Below, one piece after another: positions 24,801 to 35,350 of a stretch of 64,000 bases of DNA. The translations under genes and the position numbers were made by a program. The DNA lies in contig JABELC010000014.1 of assembly GCA_028455995.1 (NCBI GenBank), positions 806,001-870,000 on the forward strand, given 5' to 3'. The notes under the pieces are model-generated. The model saw nothing but the letters and a program-made list of their open reading frames with translations. It searched no databases and was not told the origin of the DNA. This DNA comes from Scleromitrula shiraiana. Its lineage: Eukaryota; Ascomycota; Leotiomycetes; Helotiales; Sclerotiniaceae. Numbering within the stretch: the first letter of the stretch is position 1; every line of letters begins with the position of its first letter.

Positions 24801-25275
24801 ACACATGATGTGGGCGGGGATTGTTATGTGAGCGATAAGATGTTCATACTATACAATATGCCTAGATTGGCAAAACATGGAAAGAAGGAACAAATTAGTT
24901 CTCTTTCCGAACTTACCAGTATTTTACAATAATGCTACTTCTAATAATAAATATCGGTGTAATACTTGATCTAGAATCGTTGATGCAGGCAGGTGAAATG
25001 AGGTATAGAGTATGTTTATAACTTCTGTAGCAACCTACTTTCGGGCGAATTGGAGGACAAAATGTTCATATATTAGAGAAACATTCAAACTCGAATATTA
25101 CTTCGTTGCGAGTTAGAAAGTATTTCTATCTCTACCCATTTGTCGGCGTTAAGCTTAAAATCCCGCGCTATCACGTGAATCGCGGGGTAAATTTTTCTGG
25201 AAAATGGAATGTCATGAACCTCAATCCGCCGACGTTTTTGCCGCGAAGCACCACAATTTCGTCCTATTTTTCGAC
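24801..25275. other. Intergenic, dph1 promoter
   Basis: About 475 bp. No gene is seen. The dph1 frame stays open upstream to an in-frame ATG at 25204, so the boundary depends on which start is used. Confidence 0.5.
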
Positions 25276-26672
25276 ATGGAGGAAGATCGCGCACAAGTTG
25301 ATTTGGGGATAGCGGTTGATGTTGAGGATACTATCGAAGTAACTGCACAGCGCCAGCCGAAGAAACGATTCGTGGGTAGGAAACAAGCTGCGGAGGCAGC
25401 TGCACGGAATGGAGTAGATACTACTTCAGGGAATAGTGGCACTATTCAAGGTAAGCTTTTGTTGATCTGCGAATTCGTATTTATGTATGTTTATCTGATA
25501 ATATAATAGTTGGTACACCGAGAAGAGTTCGCACCCTCAACCAAGTTCCACCAGAAATTCTGAACGATCCCGATATTAATGCAGCGATTGCTTTACTACC
25601 TTCGAATTATTCCTTCGAAATACATAAAACTATACATAGAATTCGGACAAATGGATCAAAGAAAGTCGCCTTGCAGATGCCGGAAGGACTTCTACTTTTC
25701 GCGACGACGATTTCAGATATCTTGACTCAATTCTGTCCCGGTATTGAGACTCTTATAATGGGAGACGTGACATACGGTGCTTGTTGTATTGATGACTATA
25801 CTGCGCGCGCATTGGGATGTGATCTGCTTGTCCATTATGCACATTCGTGTCTCATTCCGGTGGATGTCACGAAGATTAAGACACTGTACGTTTTCGTCGA
25901 TATTAGTATAGATACTACGCATTTGCTTGCTACGTTGGAGAAGAATTTCACGACTGGGAAGACTATCGCTATGGTGGGTACTATTCAGTTTAATGCGACG
26001 TTACATGGTGTTAAAGCCCCTCTCGAAAAAGCCGGCTATAATGTTTTGATTCCTCAAATTTCCCCTCTGAGCAAGGGAGAAATTTTGGGGTGTACATCAC
26101 CCAAGTTGGATACTACGGATGGAGTCGATATCATTTTATACCTCGGAGATGGCCGTTTCCATCTCGAAAGTGCAATGATTCATAACCCTTCAATTCCAGC
26201 ATACAGATACGATCCCTATTCTCGAAAACTTACCCGCGAAAGTTACGACCATAAGGAGATGCATACTCTAAGACGCGATGCAATCTCCACCGCCAAATCT
26301 GCGAAGAAATGGGGACTTATATTAGGATCATTAGGCCGACAGGGAAATCCCCATACCATGACAACGATTGAAAGGAAACTAGAGGAACAAGGTATTCCAT
26401 ACATCAATTTATTACTGAGCGAGATTTTCCCCGGAAAATTAGCAATGATGAGTGATGTCGAGTGCTGGGTTCAAGTAGCATGTCCAAGATTAAGTATCGA
26501 TTGGGGCTATGCATTCCCGAGACCACTTCTTACGCCTTATGAGGCTTTGATTGTGTTGGGCCAAAAAGAAGATTGGGCGAAGAGTAATGGGGATGTATAT
26601 CCTATGGATTATTATGGGAAAGAGGGGCTGGGGAGGACGAAACCGGTTGCGAGGATTCCAGTGGTTGGTTGA
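25276..26672 (+). CDS. dph1: 2-(3-amino-3-carboxypropyl)histidine synthase subunit 1 (diphthamide)
   Basis: Exons are 25276-25450 and 25510-26672, giving 445 residues. Dph1 works with Dph2 in a non-canonical radical-SAM enzyme that moves the aminocarboxypropyl group of SAM to a histidine of elongation factor 2, the first step of diphthamide synthesis. Conserved cysteine sites are all present: GACCIDD near residues 149-155, LGCTS near 253 and [11 protein letters not shown] near 383. Other motifs are [10 protein letters not shown] and [10 protein letters not shown]. An in-frame ATG at 25204 would add 24 residues. I prefer 25276 because MEEDRAQ begins right before the conserved region's linker and the extra residues look untypical. 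The C-terminus ends soon after the last conserved block. Confidence 0.95.
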
Positions 26673-27641
26673 AAGGCTTTTGTGTTATGGGCATATGCCA
26701 ATAATATTGCTGCTGTTTCATGAAACAGAACTTTCAGCACAGGAGATGGTATTTTTGGTATAGCTGGGATATCCTGGATGTTGGTGCTTACCCCCGTCTC
26801 CTTGTCAGGAAGGCGGAAGCAGAGGGTTGAACGCAATGATCCCGTCATATTTTTGCCAGAAGAAATCCCCCTCACGAAAATTACCAGCAACCACATCCTC
26901 AAATTATGCCACTGTGCTCATCACCAAACATCCACAACGATGCGATGAATTCTAAAGAACAATGATACCCTGATGTACGATACCACAAGATCTATATCTT
27001 TACAAAGTAAAATCCAAGCCGCCGGGCATGCAAATTGGAAAGTTCAAGAAAGGTTGGGAATTTACCATATGGCGGTAATACCTGATCTTCTTATATTAGA
27101 GAACTGGTAATCATGAATTAGATATGAATGATTAGATTCAACATAAACCGTTCTCAATACATAGAAGGAATTATTTGATCTTTCTTGTGACTAAGTAAAA
27201 AATGGAAAAGTTGATTCATAAAAACAGTACAATACGAAGCTCTCAACGATTCATACAAACAAAATAAGACTCTCATAAAATTAGAGACCCATTGTGTTCA
27301 ATTCTTGTAGTATGCAAAGGCATTTTCTCAAAAAGATCTATTGGTTGTTTTGATTCATCATTAGGTCTCAAACTCACGCCAGCAATGGCTCTCATTATTT
27401 TGTGAATCGCTACTCCATTTCAACTATTTTCTCACTAGACTCGTTAAATAACTCGTGCCATTTAAATTTTCTCCAATCAACCACGAGAATTCACTTTTTC
27501 GGCAAAGGCTTTACACGACCAATTGGGCAATTCTCTCCTGTACATTTAATTTTCAAGTCATATCATGTCACAATTGCTAACCTCCTGCTTCGAACTCCAG
27601 GATTTAAATCATTCTTTCTGGAAACATAAATGGAAACATGA
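26673..27641. other. Intergenic, no gene seen
   Basis: Almost 1 kb between dph1 and the next plus-strand gene. No supported frame, RNA gene or obvious repeat. The frame at 27402 starts without ATG context or coding character. Confidence 0.5.
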
Positions 27642-28277
27642 ATGCCTACATATTCGAAGAAGAAACAGCAACAACAAAGAGCCCAAACAACTTTTCTAGT
27701 CAATTCTACCATGTTACCGTTCGAAGTAGATCTATCATCTTTGAAGAATCCCTTCTACCGTGTCCACAGAAATGACAACGCTGATTCTTTTCAGCCCCAA
27801 TCTGCACATTCTACACACAGCCACTTTATCTTCGATGCAGACAATAGATCCCCAGCACCCACCAATCAACGAGACTTCCTCCGCGCAGTCAAAGAGCATC
27901 TAAGCGGCTCTCCAAACAGCGTCTTTGTATACGGTGCCTGGAACAGCAACGGTCGAATCTCAGCCATCTCTCTCTACGACGATGAAAGGGATGCCCGTGC
28001 AGAATCTAGACTCGTTGGCTATGCATCGATTCTTCACGTAGATACCCACGTTCTGCAAAGCTGTGGAACGAGAATCTTTAGTATCAAAGAGATGTTGAAG
28101 GAGGATCAAAGATTACAGGCTACTTGGAAACATAAGTATGGCCGCTTGAAAGGGGATGCGTATCTGGTGCTTGGTAGAATTTGTGTTTCTTTGGATGCGA
28201 TGGTAGGTACGGGAAGCGAGGCTGCGAGGACGAGTTCGAGGGAGTTGGTTCCGGGTTCAGCTTTGAGGGACGTTTAG
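27642..28277 (+). CDS. Hypothetical protein, 211 residues
   Basis: A single-exon frame starting with ATG at 27642. The N-terminus is basic and Gln-rich (SKKKQQQQR). Residues 24-210 look like a folded domain with mixed hydrophobic strands: NSVFVYGAWNSNGRISAISL near residues 90-110, and LVGYASILHVDTHVLQSCG near 124-142. YLVLGRICVSLDAM follows near the C-terminus. I recognise no family. Internal ATG at 27711 (MLPFEVDL) is an alternative start that would drop the poly-Gln leader. It precedes the chromo-like gene on the same strand by 264 bp. Confidence 0.6.
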   Translation: MPTYSKKKQQQQRAQTTFLVNSTMLPFEVDLSSLKNPFYRVHRNDNADSFQPQSAHSTHSHFIFDADNRSPAPTNQRDFLRAVKEHLSGSPNSVFVYGAWNSNGRISAISLYDDERDARAESRLVGYASILHVDTHVLQSCGTRIFSIKEMLKEDQRLQATWKHKYGRLKGDAYLVLGRICVSLDAMVGTGSEAARTSSRELVPGSALRDV

Positions 28278-28541
28278 GATTTTTGGGGCATGAAAGGTAA
28301 CCTGATTTACTATTAATGGGAGCACTTCTTAAGCTTGGCGAAACTAATATTGCAACTCTCTACAACTCATCAATAACAGCTCTGGTAGACCGTTAGTTAC
28401 ACAGAACCTTGAGAATACTCGCACAAAACTCTCGTCGTAATTACGACACCTTATTTATTGCCTGAGAATAGTTTAGATCGCGATAGTCTTTCCGGTGAAC
28501 ACACTATCCGACTTCTCAAGAGGTACAGAAGCCTGTCAGCG

Positions 28542-29513
28542 ATGTCTTCTTCGAAACCCTCGCAGCAGAAAGTTACCCACCCAAACGGTGCAGGCTATGT
28601 TGCTAGATCGAACTCGCACCCCAGCAAAAGAAATCCCCCAAGGGCGACTTCAGGAGTATCTCAAAACAGAATCCAGAAATCCGGTAAAACTTCTAAAACT
28701 CAAGTTGTAGCAAGAGACTCAACTTCAGATCGTACTAACTCGATGTCAAACTCCACTTCAAACAAAAACGCTCAGAAGAGCAATCAAAGAAGTTCGGAAT
28801 CGGATTCTGAGGGTAGTTCGTCGGATGAAGATATTCCTTCTGGTCGTGCTGAATCGGTTGCACCGGCGAGAAGTCAACAGTCTAATGCTATCATTCTTCG
28901 GTCATCTGTCAACAGTGATGATTCTCCCCGTGGCTCTCGAAGCACAGAACGGCATACTACTAGTGTGGGCCCCCAGGTAGTCGAAGTCAAACGCATATCA
29001 GCAGTTGAACAGGCTACCCGCAAACTCGACGCTGGATGGACCCCCGCAATGTCCAAAAAGAGTTGGGACACCTACGGGATCATCGCTCAAGGTCTGAGAG
29101 GTAAATACCCATGGGGCCCATTCAAGCTTCACTATCTCATGGAATGGAAATACCCGTGGGCTTGTACCTGGGAGCCTGCCACAACCGATTTTGTGAACCA
29201 AAAAGAGATCGACAAATGGGAGCAGCGCAAAAAAGGTTGGGCTAGAGCTATAAGGACCGACGAAGGAGCGAAAATTTACAGAGACAGAGTAGTGGAAAAG
29301 ATCTTGTATCAAGAGAATGAACACTTCTTCGTTCGATTTAAACAAGACTTGCGGGGTCAGTGGGTTAAGAGGGAGGCGGATGAGCCGGAGATTTCGAAGA
29401 GAGTTCTGACGGAGTGGAACAAGAGGAGAAAACTATTGAAGCCATGGCCGAAGCCCGTAAAGCAGGGGGAGCAGGGGGAGCAGGAGGAGCAGGAGGAGGA
29501 GGAGGAGGCATAA
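28542..29513 (+). CDS. Protein with two chromo-like modules
   Basis: A single exon of 323 residues from the ATG at 28542; the frame extends to 28458 but only with TTG. Residues 1 to about 140 are a disordered Ser/Arg/Lys-rich region. Around residues 176-225 the sequence YGIIAQGLRG, then FKLHYLMEWKYPWACTWEPA, follows the chromodomain pattern (YLVxWKGYxxxxxTWEP). A second block at about 245-300 (DRVVEKILYQENEHFFVRFK, then a QWVKRE stretch and KRVLTEWNKR) resembles a chromo-shadow or degenerate chromodomain. The tail is a Glu/Gln run encoded by GAG/CAG repeats. Histone-tail or chromatin binding is inference. Alternatively it is a domesticated remnant of a chromo-containing retroelement integrase, but no integrase or RNase H motif is seen. 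Confidence 0.65.
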   Translation: MSSSKPSQQKVTHPNGAGYVARSNSHPSKRNPPRATSGVSQNRIQKSGKTSKTQVVARDSTSDRTNSMSNSTSNKNAQKSNQRSSESDSEGSSSDEDIPSGRAESVAPARSQQSNAIILRSSVNSDDSPRGSRSTERHTTSVGPQVVEVKRISAVEQATRKLDAGWTPAMSKKSWDTYGIIAQGLRGKYPWGPFKLHYLMEWKYPWACTWEPATTDFVNQKEIDKWEQRKKGWARAIRTDEGAKIYRDRVVEKILYQENEHFFVRFKQDLRGQWVKREADEPEISKRVLTEWNKRRKLLKPWPKPVKQGEQGEQEEQEEEEEA

Positions 29514-30998
29514 GGGCCAAACACTAGCAGAATGGGCCGACATGTTCAGGGATAAGATTTGATCATTTATTTCAGATAATCGGTATTGAAACGACGCGCG
29601 GGGTGGAACTGGGGGTGGATGGACAGATTGACAAATTCTTTGGCATATTTAATATTAACTGCACTCGTGGGGGACTGGAGTTTAGAATATCTTATTTTCA
29701 GAGGATTTATGAGTTCTTGCTGGGGAGTTGGCAGACTCAGATATTCGATCTGGCTTATGCAAGGCTAGCGAACTGGATCTTAGAGTAGTAGTGTCAGCTG
29801 ACCGCTAATGGCACCACTCATTAGCAGATTAGCCATGCATGAAATATGTCATGAGAGAAATTGCCTTGATTTTCTGTGAGATACAAAATACCACACTGCT
29901 ATGCATAACATGATTAAATGTACTTTGTAGATGGATAGACTTGCTTACCAGAGAAAGCTGGAGATGTGGCCTTCTATTTAGTCTAGCAAAGCTCTCATCG
30001 TAAGATCACAATACTCCAGTTCCAATCTTGCGGGATTTTCACATGGCAATAAGGTCCAAATATTAGAAATATCAGGTATATCCAGATCACAATCATAGTG
30101 CCCAAAACATATCTCAAAACACCACTGCGATAATGCTACAGAATACTATATTCTCAATGATGGGTGTCTTCATTGATTATCTATCAAAGTGGTAACATCC
30201 AATTCTCTGCTTGCTTATCGATCACATTGACCATCGTGATCTGAATACTCATACTTCAATTGGAGATTTATCAATGAATCACTGATGGAAGGAGAAGGAT
30301 TAAATACCCATCTTCTGAATAGATATTTACAAATCAATTGAAAAGTATATACTTGAATATCTATATCCTCCAGTAATATTGAATAACAGCCATAATTATG
30401 TCAGGTTCCTGGTGGTTGACATGTTAAGGCGGAGGAAGCTTTCTTTTACAAAATTGTTTTGTTGCATATCTCAAAAAGTATATCTATATTGATTTTATCT
30501 TCTTTACAGAAATGGAGGCCGTTTTTGACAGTTTCAGAATACAGATGTGCAACAAAACTGTAAAAGTTATCAATCAGGTATTTATATTGAATTATACCTG
30601 CAGTACTTCATTGTAAAGTTTTGTTGCATATCTTAAAAATGCATCAATATTGAATCTATCTCCTGTGCAGAAATAGAGGCCGTTTTGTTTTTTTTTTTTT
30701 TCAGTTTCAATACACAGATGTGCAACAAAATTTTGAGAGTTATCACTCAAGTATTCCTATTCACTGCTTTTGGCTGACTTCATGCAATCTTGTTGTTGCG
30801 TATCTCAAGAAGCCTAGATTCTGGAATCTATCTCAGAGACTTGAACAGAGAGAGCCTCACTTCATTGATCTAGATCCGTAGACGTTTAGATGTGCAACAA
30901 AATTGGGAATGCTACTAGCGATACATCCATTCACTTCTTTCTCTTGGCATTTCCATCAGTTCTAGAAATGCGCTTGGACGAATCCTTCACGTCACTTC
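29514..30998. other. Intergenic with tandem stem-loop units
   Basis: No gene is supported in the first 900 bp; the frames at 29586 and 29603 overlap in different phases and have no family. From 30457 on lie three tandem units with inverted ends, described separately. Confidence 0.5.
30457..30902. repeat. Three tandem stem-loop units with TTTTGTTGCATAT ends
   Basis: Units span about 30457-30557, 30619-30730 and 30791-30902. Each opens with ttttgttgcatatct (unit 3: cttgttgttgcgtatct) and closes with atgtgcaacaaaa, its reverse complement with one mismatch. Inside each are shared blocks: a[gt]attgattttatc-like, cagaaatggaggccgttt and a cagtttcaatacaga core. The linkers are also related (agttatcaNtcaNgtatt), so the full repeat period is 162-172 bp. 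Each unit could fold as a hairpin of about 100 nt. I see no flanking coding gene of the same family. Confidence 0.75.
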
Positions 30999-31382
30999 TT
31001 ACACATTAATAAACCAAACTTCTAGACCAAATTCTTTGATGCGTCGACATATGTTCAGCATTGGTAGGCTGAGAATGGGCAGTCTCATTCGGTCCGCCAT
31101 ATCTGGGTTCAGCACGGCGGAAGTAGTATGAAATCTACGATTATTTAGATTACTCGTTGGTATTGGGAAGCAATTGCGAATTTTCAAGGTCGTTGAGGAG
31201 AGGAAGAGGAGATGGGAAGGTTGGTGGAGGGTTGCGACTTGGTGTTGGGCTATCTGAGGGAATAGTCATATTATTCTGAATATCATGTAGGTTGGGATTG
31301 ACATTAGAATGATTACTAGACAGTTTAATTCATGTGAATATATGTAGAGAGATTGTTTAAGATGTATTGGTTTGTTCACCAT
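30999..31382 (-). CDS. Candidate small two-exon gene, presequence-like N-terminus
   Basis: Tentative exons are 31382-31317 and 31253-30999, giving 106 residues with a phase-0, 63-bp intron that ends tgactattccctcag. The second exon encodes LSSTTLKIRNCFPIPTSN and then NNRRFHTTSAV, which looks like a mitochondrial cleavage region (RRFHTTSA is common in fungal presequences). About 35 residues follow, then a stop. The product is short for a mature protein, so this may be a gene fragment. No family was recognised. Confidence 0.3.
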
Positions 31383-31543
31383 AGTAAAGAGTCGGATGGT
31401 GTTTGATTGTTTTGGTTTAAGTTAGATGATTTGATATATAAATTGTCTAAATAGAAGATGATGAACCAGTTGTCAGGAACGGTGGCGGCTGCAATCATGC
31501 CATGTCAATATTTGCAAACAAGAACCACATAATCAATTTAATT

Positions 31544-32836
31544 TCAAAACATCCAACGAATATGGACGTCACCTTCCTTGCAAGCATCAAAGACTTCCTC
31601 GTTGCCCTTTTCCCTTCTCAGATAATAGGGCTTCCAGTATGTAGCTGCCCAAAATGTAATTGATCGTAATTCTGGATATTTCATTGTCTTATTCTTCACA
31701 ATCTCGTAAAGAAAGTCTGCCATTTCTCCTGGCATAAGGATCACGCCGTTTTCACTGTCAGGATCCTTCGTTATGAAGCTCGACCAGACATTCCATAATA
31801 CATTGAGTTCTAATCTTTTGAGAGCGGGAGGAGGAATTTTTGATATTGCTGTAGGGAGAACGGAGCTACCGCCACGGCGGAGACGTGTTATTGTTTCTTG
31901 AGACATAAAAAGGAACCTGAGTGGCAATTTAACGAATGTTAAGTTCGTAAATAAATGGAGGTCGATGGTGTCCGGTAGTCTTTCTGGAAGGCCACCCCAA
32001 ATAACCAGCTCTTCGAGGTTGTCTTTCTGTAATTGAAGAGCGATGCCGAGTTGATTCGGTGATGTTATACCACGATAGTAGGTTTCGAGCTTGTAATGAA
32101 GAGACTTTAGAGATTTTGGCCATGACAAAAGCTTCGCCAAACCTTTATCTATCGGAGCGGTATGGGTGAGATGTAGGCTTGCGATGCGGGAGCTGCTTAC
32201 TCTATCAGAACTGTCTTGAGTCAAGAGATTCCAGTTCTGAATGCCAGATAGGTCAAGTAACTTCAGGTTGGGAAGATCAAAATACGAAAGAATGTCTTCT
32301 TTGTATAAATGATTTCGAATATCTCTTGTCTGGGGATCGATCTCCTCTTCTGGTAAATAGACTTCCAGGCAGCTTGCCGTATGAAGAAGTGCGGTGTTTT
32401 GATGAAATGTCTCAAGTGTGCATCGGAGATGGAGATATGAAAGTGATGGTTGTAGAAGTTGGATCAATGGCAAGACGGTATCTTCTTTGCCGGGTCGACA
32501 ATCGATAGACGCATTGATAACACAGGAACGTAACTGTTCAGACTCAGTGATGGTACGGAGGAATAATGTCGCATTGAATATACGTGAAGCATAACCAGGT
32601 GGCTCGTAGCATAAATGCTGATATGACTCCCTCAACTCTGGAACAGCGGGTGCTTCTGTCAAATCACGGTAGTATTCGGTTGTCCACTCCCAGAGATAAA
32701 CATATTGGTAGAGCTGAGTAGTTAAACAGCGATAGAGAGCTCTTGACACATAGATGATATAGGGGAGATCGTCGTTAGGGAGGAATGAACCGATGATTAG
32801 TATAATATCATCGCTGAGTTTTGAGAATCCAGCCAT
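31544..32836 (-). CDS. F-box protein with LRR-like C-terminal region
   Basis: A single exon of 430 residues from the ATG at 32836; the frame extends to 32932 but only with TTG. Residues 4-45 (KLSDDIILIIGSFLPNDDLP, then YVSRALYRCL) form an F-box. The rest has leucine-rich spacing reminiscent of irregular LRRs: LPNLKLLDLSGIQNW, RIASLHLTHTAPID, SLKSLHYKLETY, NLEELVIWGGLPERLPD. F-box proteins link targets to the SCF ubiquitin ligase; the target is unknown. Such genes are often expanded and variable in filamentous fungi, which fits the accessory look of this region. Confidence 0.82.
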   Translation of the reverse strand: MAGFSKLSDDIILIIGSFLPNDDLPYIIYVSRALYRCLTTQLYQYVYLWEWTTEYYRDLTEAPAVPELRESYQHLCYEPPGYASRIFNATLFLRTITESEQLRSCVINASIDCRPGKEDTVLPLIQLLQPSLSYLHLRCTLETFHQNTALLHTASCLEVYLPEEEIDPQTRDIRNHLYKEDILSYFDLPNLKLLDLSGIQNWNLLTQDSSDRVSSSRIASLHLTHTAPIDKGLAKLLSWPKSLKSLHYKLETYYRGITSPNQLGIALQLQKDNLEELVIWGGLPERLPDTIDLHLFTNLTFVKLPLRFLFMSQETITRLRRGGSSVLPTAISKIPPPALKRLELNVLWNVWSSFITKDPDSENGVILMPGEMADFLYEIVKNKTMKYPELRSITFWAATYWKPYYLRREKGNEEVFDACKEGDVHIRWMF

Positions 32837-34055
32837 GTTGTTGCTGGAAATTAGATAGACACCAACAACTGTAGCCTTTGCTGAACGAGCGGATGGATCT
32901 GGGAGGATCAACCCCGCTATTGTATACAGCAAGGGCTGTTTATTGGCTAGATTAATGATTGTTAACTGATGATGAAGTGTTTTCCGGTATAGTAATCACA
33001 TCCTTGGTGCAATTCAGGCTAATGAGGATGTTAAGTCAGCTGATTTATTTTCCGAATTAAACATGAGCATCCAGATTTGTTTTGAGCAACTTTAGTTTGA
33101 ACGTTTGTTTGGAATATGGATATTGAAATATTCTTTGGGCCAAGTAGCTTTAAATGTCCATACAAAATCCAAACATCAACGGTAGTAACATATTAAAGTT
33201 CAAAATCTCGTTGCCCAATGTTTCGACTTAATTCAGTTCTACATTTACGTTCAGAATATGAATATCCAAACGTTTAATGTCCGTTGAAATTGCAGACATT
33301 CAAACTAATATGAAAAGAAAAAAGTGTCATTGCATGAACATTCAGAATTGCAGCTCGTTTATCCGGCATGATTGTGGCTGTGCGATATTGAAAAGTTTGC
33401 TTTTCCCAGATGCTCACCAAAATAGTGAGAACTCGTGTATGTACGTGATATATCAATATCGAGATTGGTGGCTTGAACACTGGCCTGTAAGTGCAGCGGG
33501 TAGATCTCCCGATAGCATTTCCGGTCCTCGGCATTGTGATGGATGAGGTTCCGATATAGAAGCCGGGGATACTCAAATTTGTTGAATGGTATGATCACTT
33601 CACCAAGATTATCAAGTTCCATTGTTGTTCCAGTCTCTATGTTAGCTAGTAGCTACTAATCGCTCTTCCAATGCCTCAATTGGACGAATACATATGTTGA
33701 ATGCTGGATGTTTAGATTGAAATTTTGTCCCTTATTCCTTGGTACATGGTTGCTTTTTCCAATTTCTTAAACGCCACGGAAACAAATATATCAGTTTTTT
33801 TAGTGTGTTTTGGGTACAGACATTTCTTATGCAAGTAAAAGACTTGGCTGGTTTTTGTAATATCTCAATCGAGTAGACCGTTGACGTGATACAAAATTCT
33901 ACATTTTGATCGTAGAAAGAAGTTACCAGGATTTCCTTCATATATTTCCTTGGCTATGAGACTCAGGTTGTATTCTTATAGAGGTCAACATCCTTTCTTT
34001 CACGCCATGTTTTTAAGAATACAGTTAAATTCGTTGGTCGTAATTCGAACTCACA
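32837..34055. other. Intergenic, no supported gene
   Basis: About 1.2 kb between the divergent F-box gene and rhodopsin-like gene. An 87-codon minus frame (33622-33359, ATG start) and its overlapping neighbours resemble no family. The 33050-33300 part repeats words such as gaatat, ccaaacat and attcaaac but not in clear tandem order. Confidence 0.45.
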
Positions 34056-35350
34056 ATGTCGTCAAATAGATCTTTTTCCAAATATCCCGTCGGATCCCCT
34101 GAATATAATGTTGAATACATCGGGTATCGAACTGTTGCTGTTGCCATCTCCTTTATGTCTTTAGAGTTCATCCTGGTAGCTCTTCGCTTCTTGTCTCGGC
34201 GATTTAGCAAAGCATCATATGGTCTCGATGATTCATTCATTATCCCTTCTCTTATCTTTTGCTGGGGGTGTGCAATCTTGGCCATCGGTGAGCTACACTG
34301 CCTGCTTGACTTGAATTCGAACTGACGCAAAAAGAAATGGTTGAGATCGGTGGTGTTGGACGTCATCTCCCAGCTCTTGCTACGACCAACCCAACAGCAA
34401 TCCTGAACTGGGCCAAATCTCTTGTTGCTGTAGAAATCATCTACTGTACCGCCATTATATTCCCTAAACTCTCTATCCTGTCGTTCTACCTCCGAATTTT
34501 CACCACCAACGCATATCGTACTGCTGCCTATATTATTGCCGGTATTATCACATGGAATGGTATCGCGGGGGTTATCACTTCACTCAATTCATGTGCACCT
34601 CTTCGTGGGAGATGGGATACAGCACTTGTGGAAGCGGGAGGTGCAAAGTGTATTAACATCGATGAATTTTGGAGATGGATCAGCTTTGCTAATATCCTAA
34701 CCGATGTGGTCATGCTGTGTTTACCATTACCGGCCATTTGGAGTTTACAAACTTCAAGGAATCAGAAGGTCGGATTGACTTTAGTGTTCTTAACTGGAAG
34801 TGTGTAAGTTGCATTTTTTTTTCAGATCCATGACGCCTGATATTATATTAACATCTGAAATGAAATGACACAACGCTAATACTTCTGCAGGGGATTTGTA
34901 TCATCAATCGTTCGATTCGCCATTTTTTTCGATACGGAGGGTTTCATAGATGGAACATGGACATCAGGCACTTTGATGATCTGGACTGTCGTCGAACCAG
35001 GTGTCTATCACATCGCCGCATGTCTCCCAACCCTGCGTGCGCTATTTGTGTGTGCTTCGAAGCAGATCAAGCACCACAACAAACATCGGAGTAGATCCAG
35101 CTCTTTTGACCCTCGTCAAATTCCAATGATGGGGAGAGGAGGAGAATCTTGCGACAGGAGTAGCAAGGGATTTGTTCATTTGGGCGTCAGGGATGCCGAT
35201 TCCGGTCATGATGTTGAGGAAACTTCTAGCCGCAGTGGGCGGGAATCTGGTATTAATCACTTTGGAAAAAGTGGGAATACAGACCCGGAGGGCATTATTA
35301 TCACACATGAATATGTGGTTGATACCTCGAAGAAAACATCAGCTCATTGA
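34056..35350 (+). CDS. Rhodopsin/PTH11-like seven-TM membrane protein
   Basis: Exons are 34056-34287, 34335-34803 and 34891-35350, giving 386 residues. Introns are 47 and 87 bp; the second is phase 2. The protein has the fungal 'rhodopsin' domain layout: seven hydrophobic segments, RFLSRRFSKASYGLDDSF after TM1, GGVGRHLPAL, FPKLSILSFYLRIF, a Cys in the loop before ITSLNSCAPLRGRWD, CINIDEFWRWISFANILTDV, LPLPAIWSLQ and VEPGVYHIAACLPTLR. The cytoplasmic tail of about 110 residues is hydrophilic. There is no N-terminal CFEM domain or signal peptide. This family includes PTH11-like surface receptors, but most members are uncharacterised; ligand and role here are unknown. Confidence 0.9.

Noticed and set aside
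28458..28541. Upstream extension of the chromo-like protein
   Set aside because: The extension begins with TTG, not ATG; the first ATG in frame is at 28542.
33359..33622. 87-codon minus frame with ATG
   Set aside because: No recognisable domain, overlapping frames equally open, no splice partners found.
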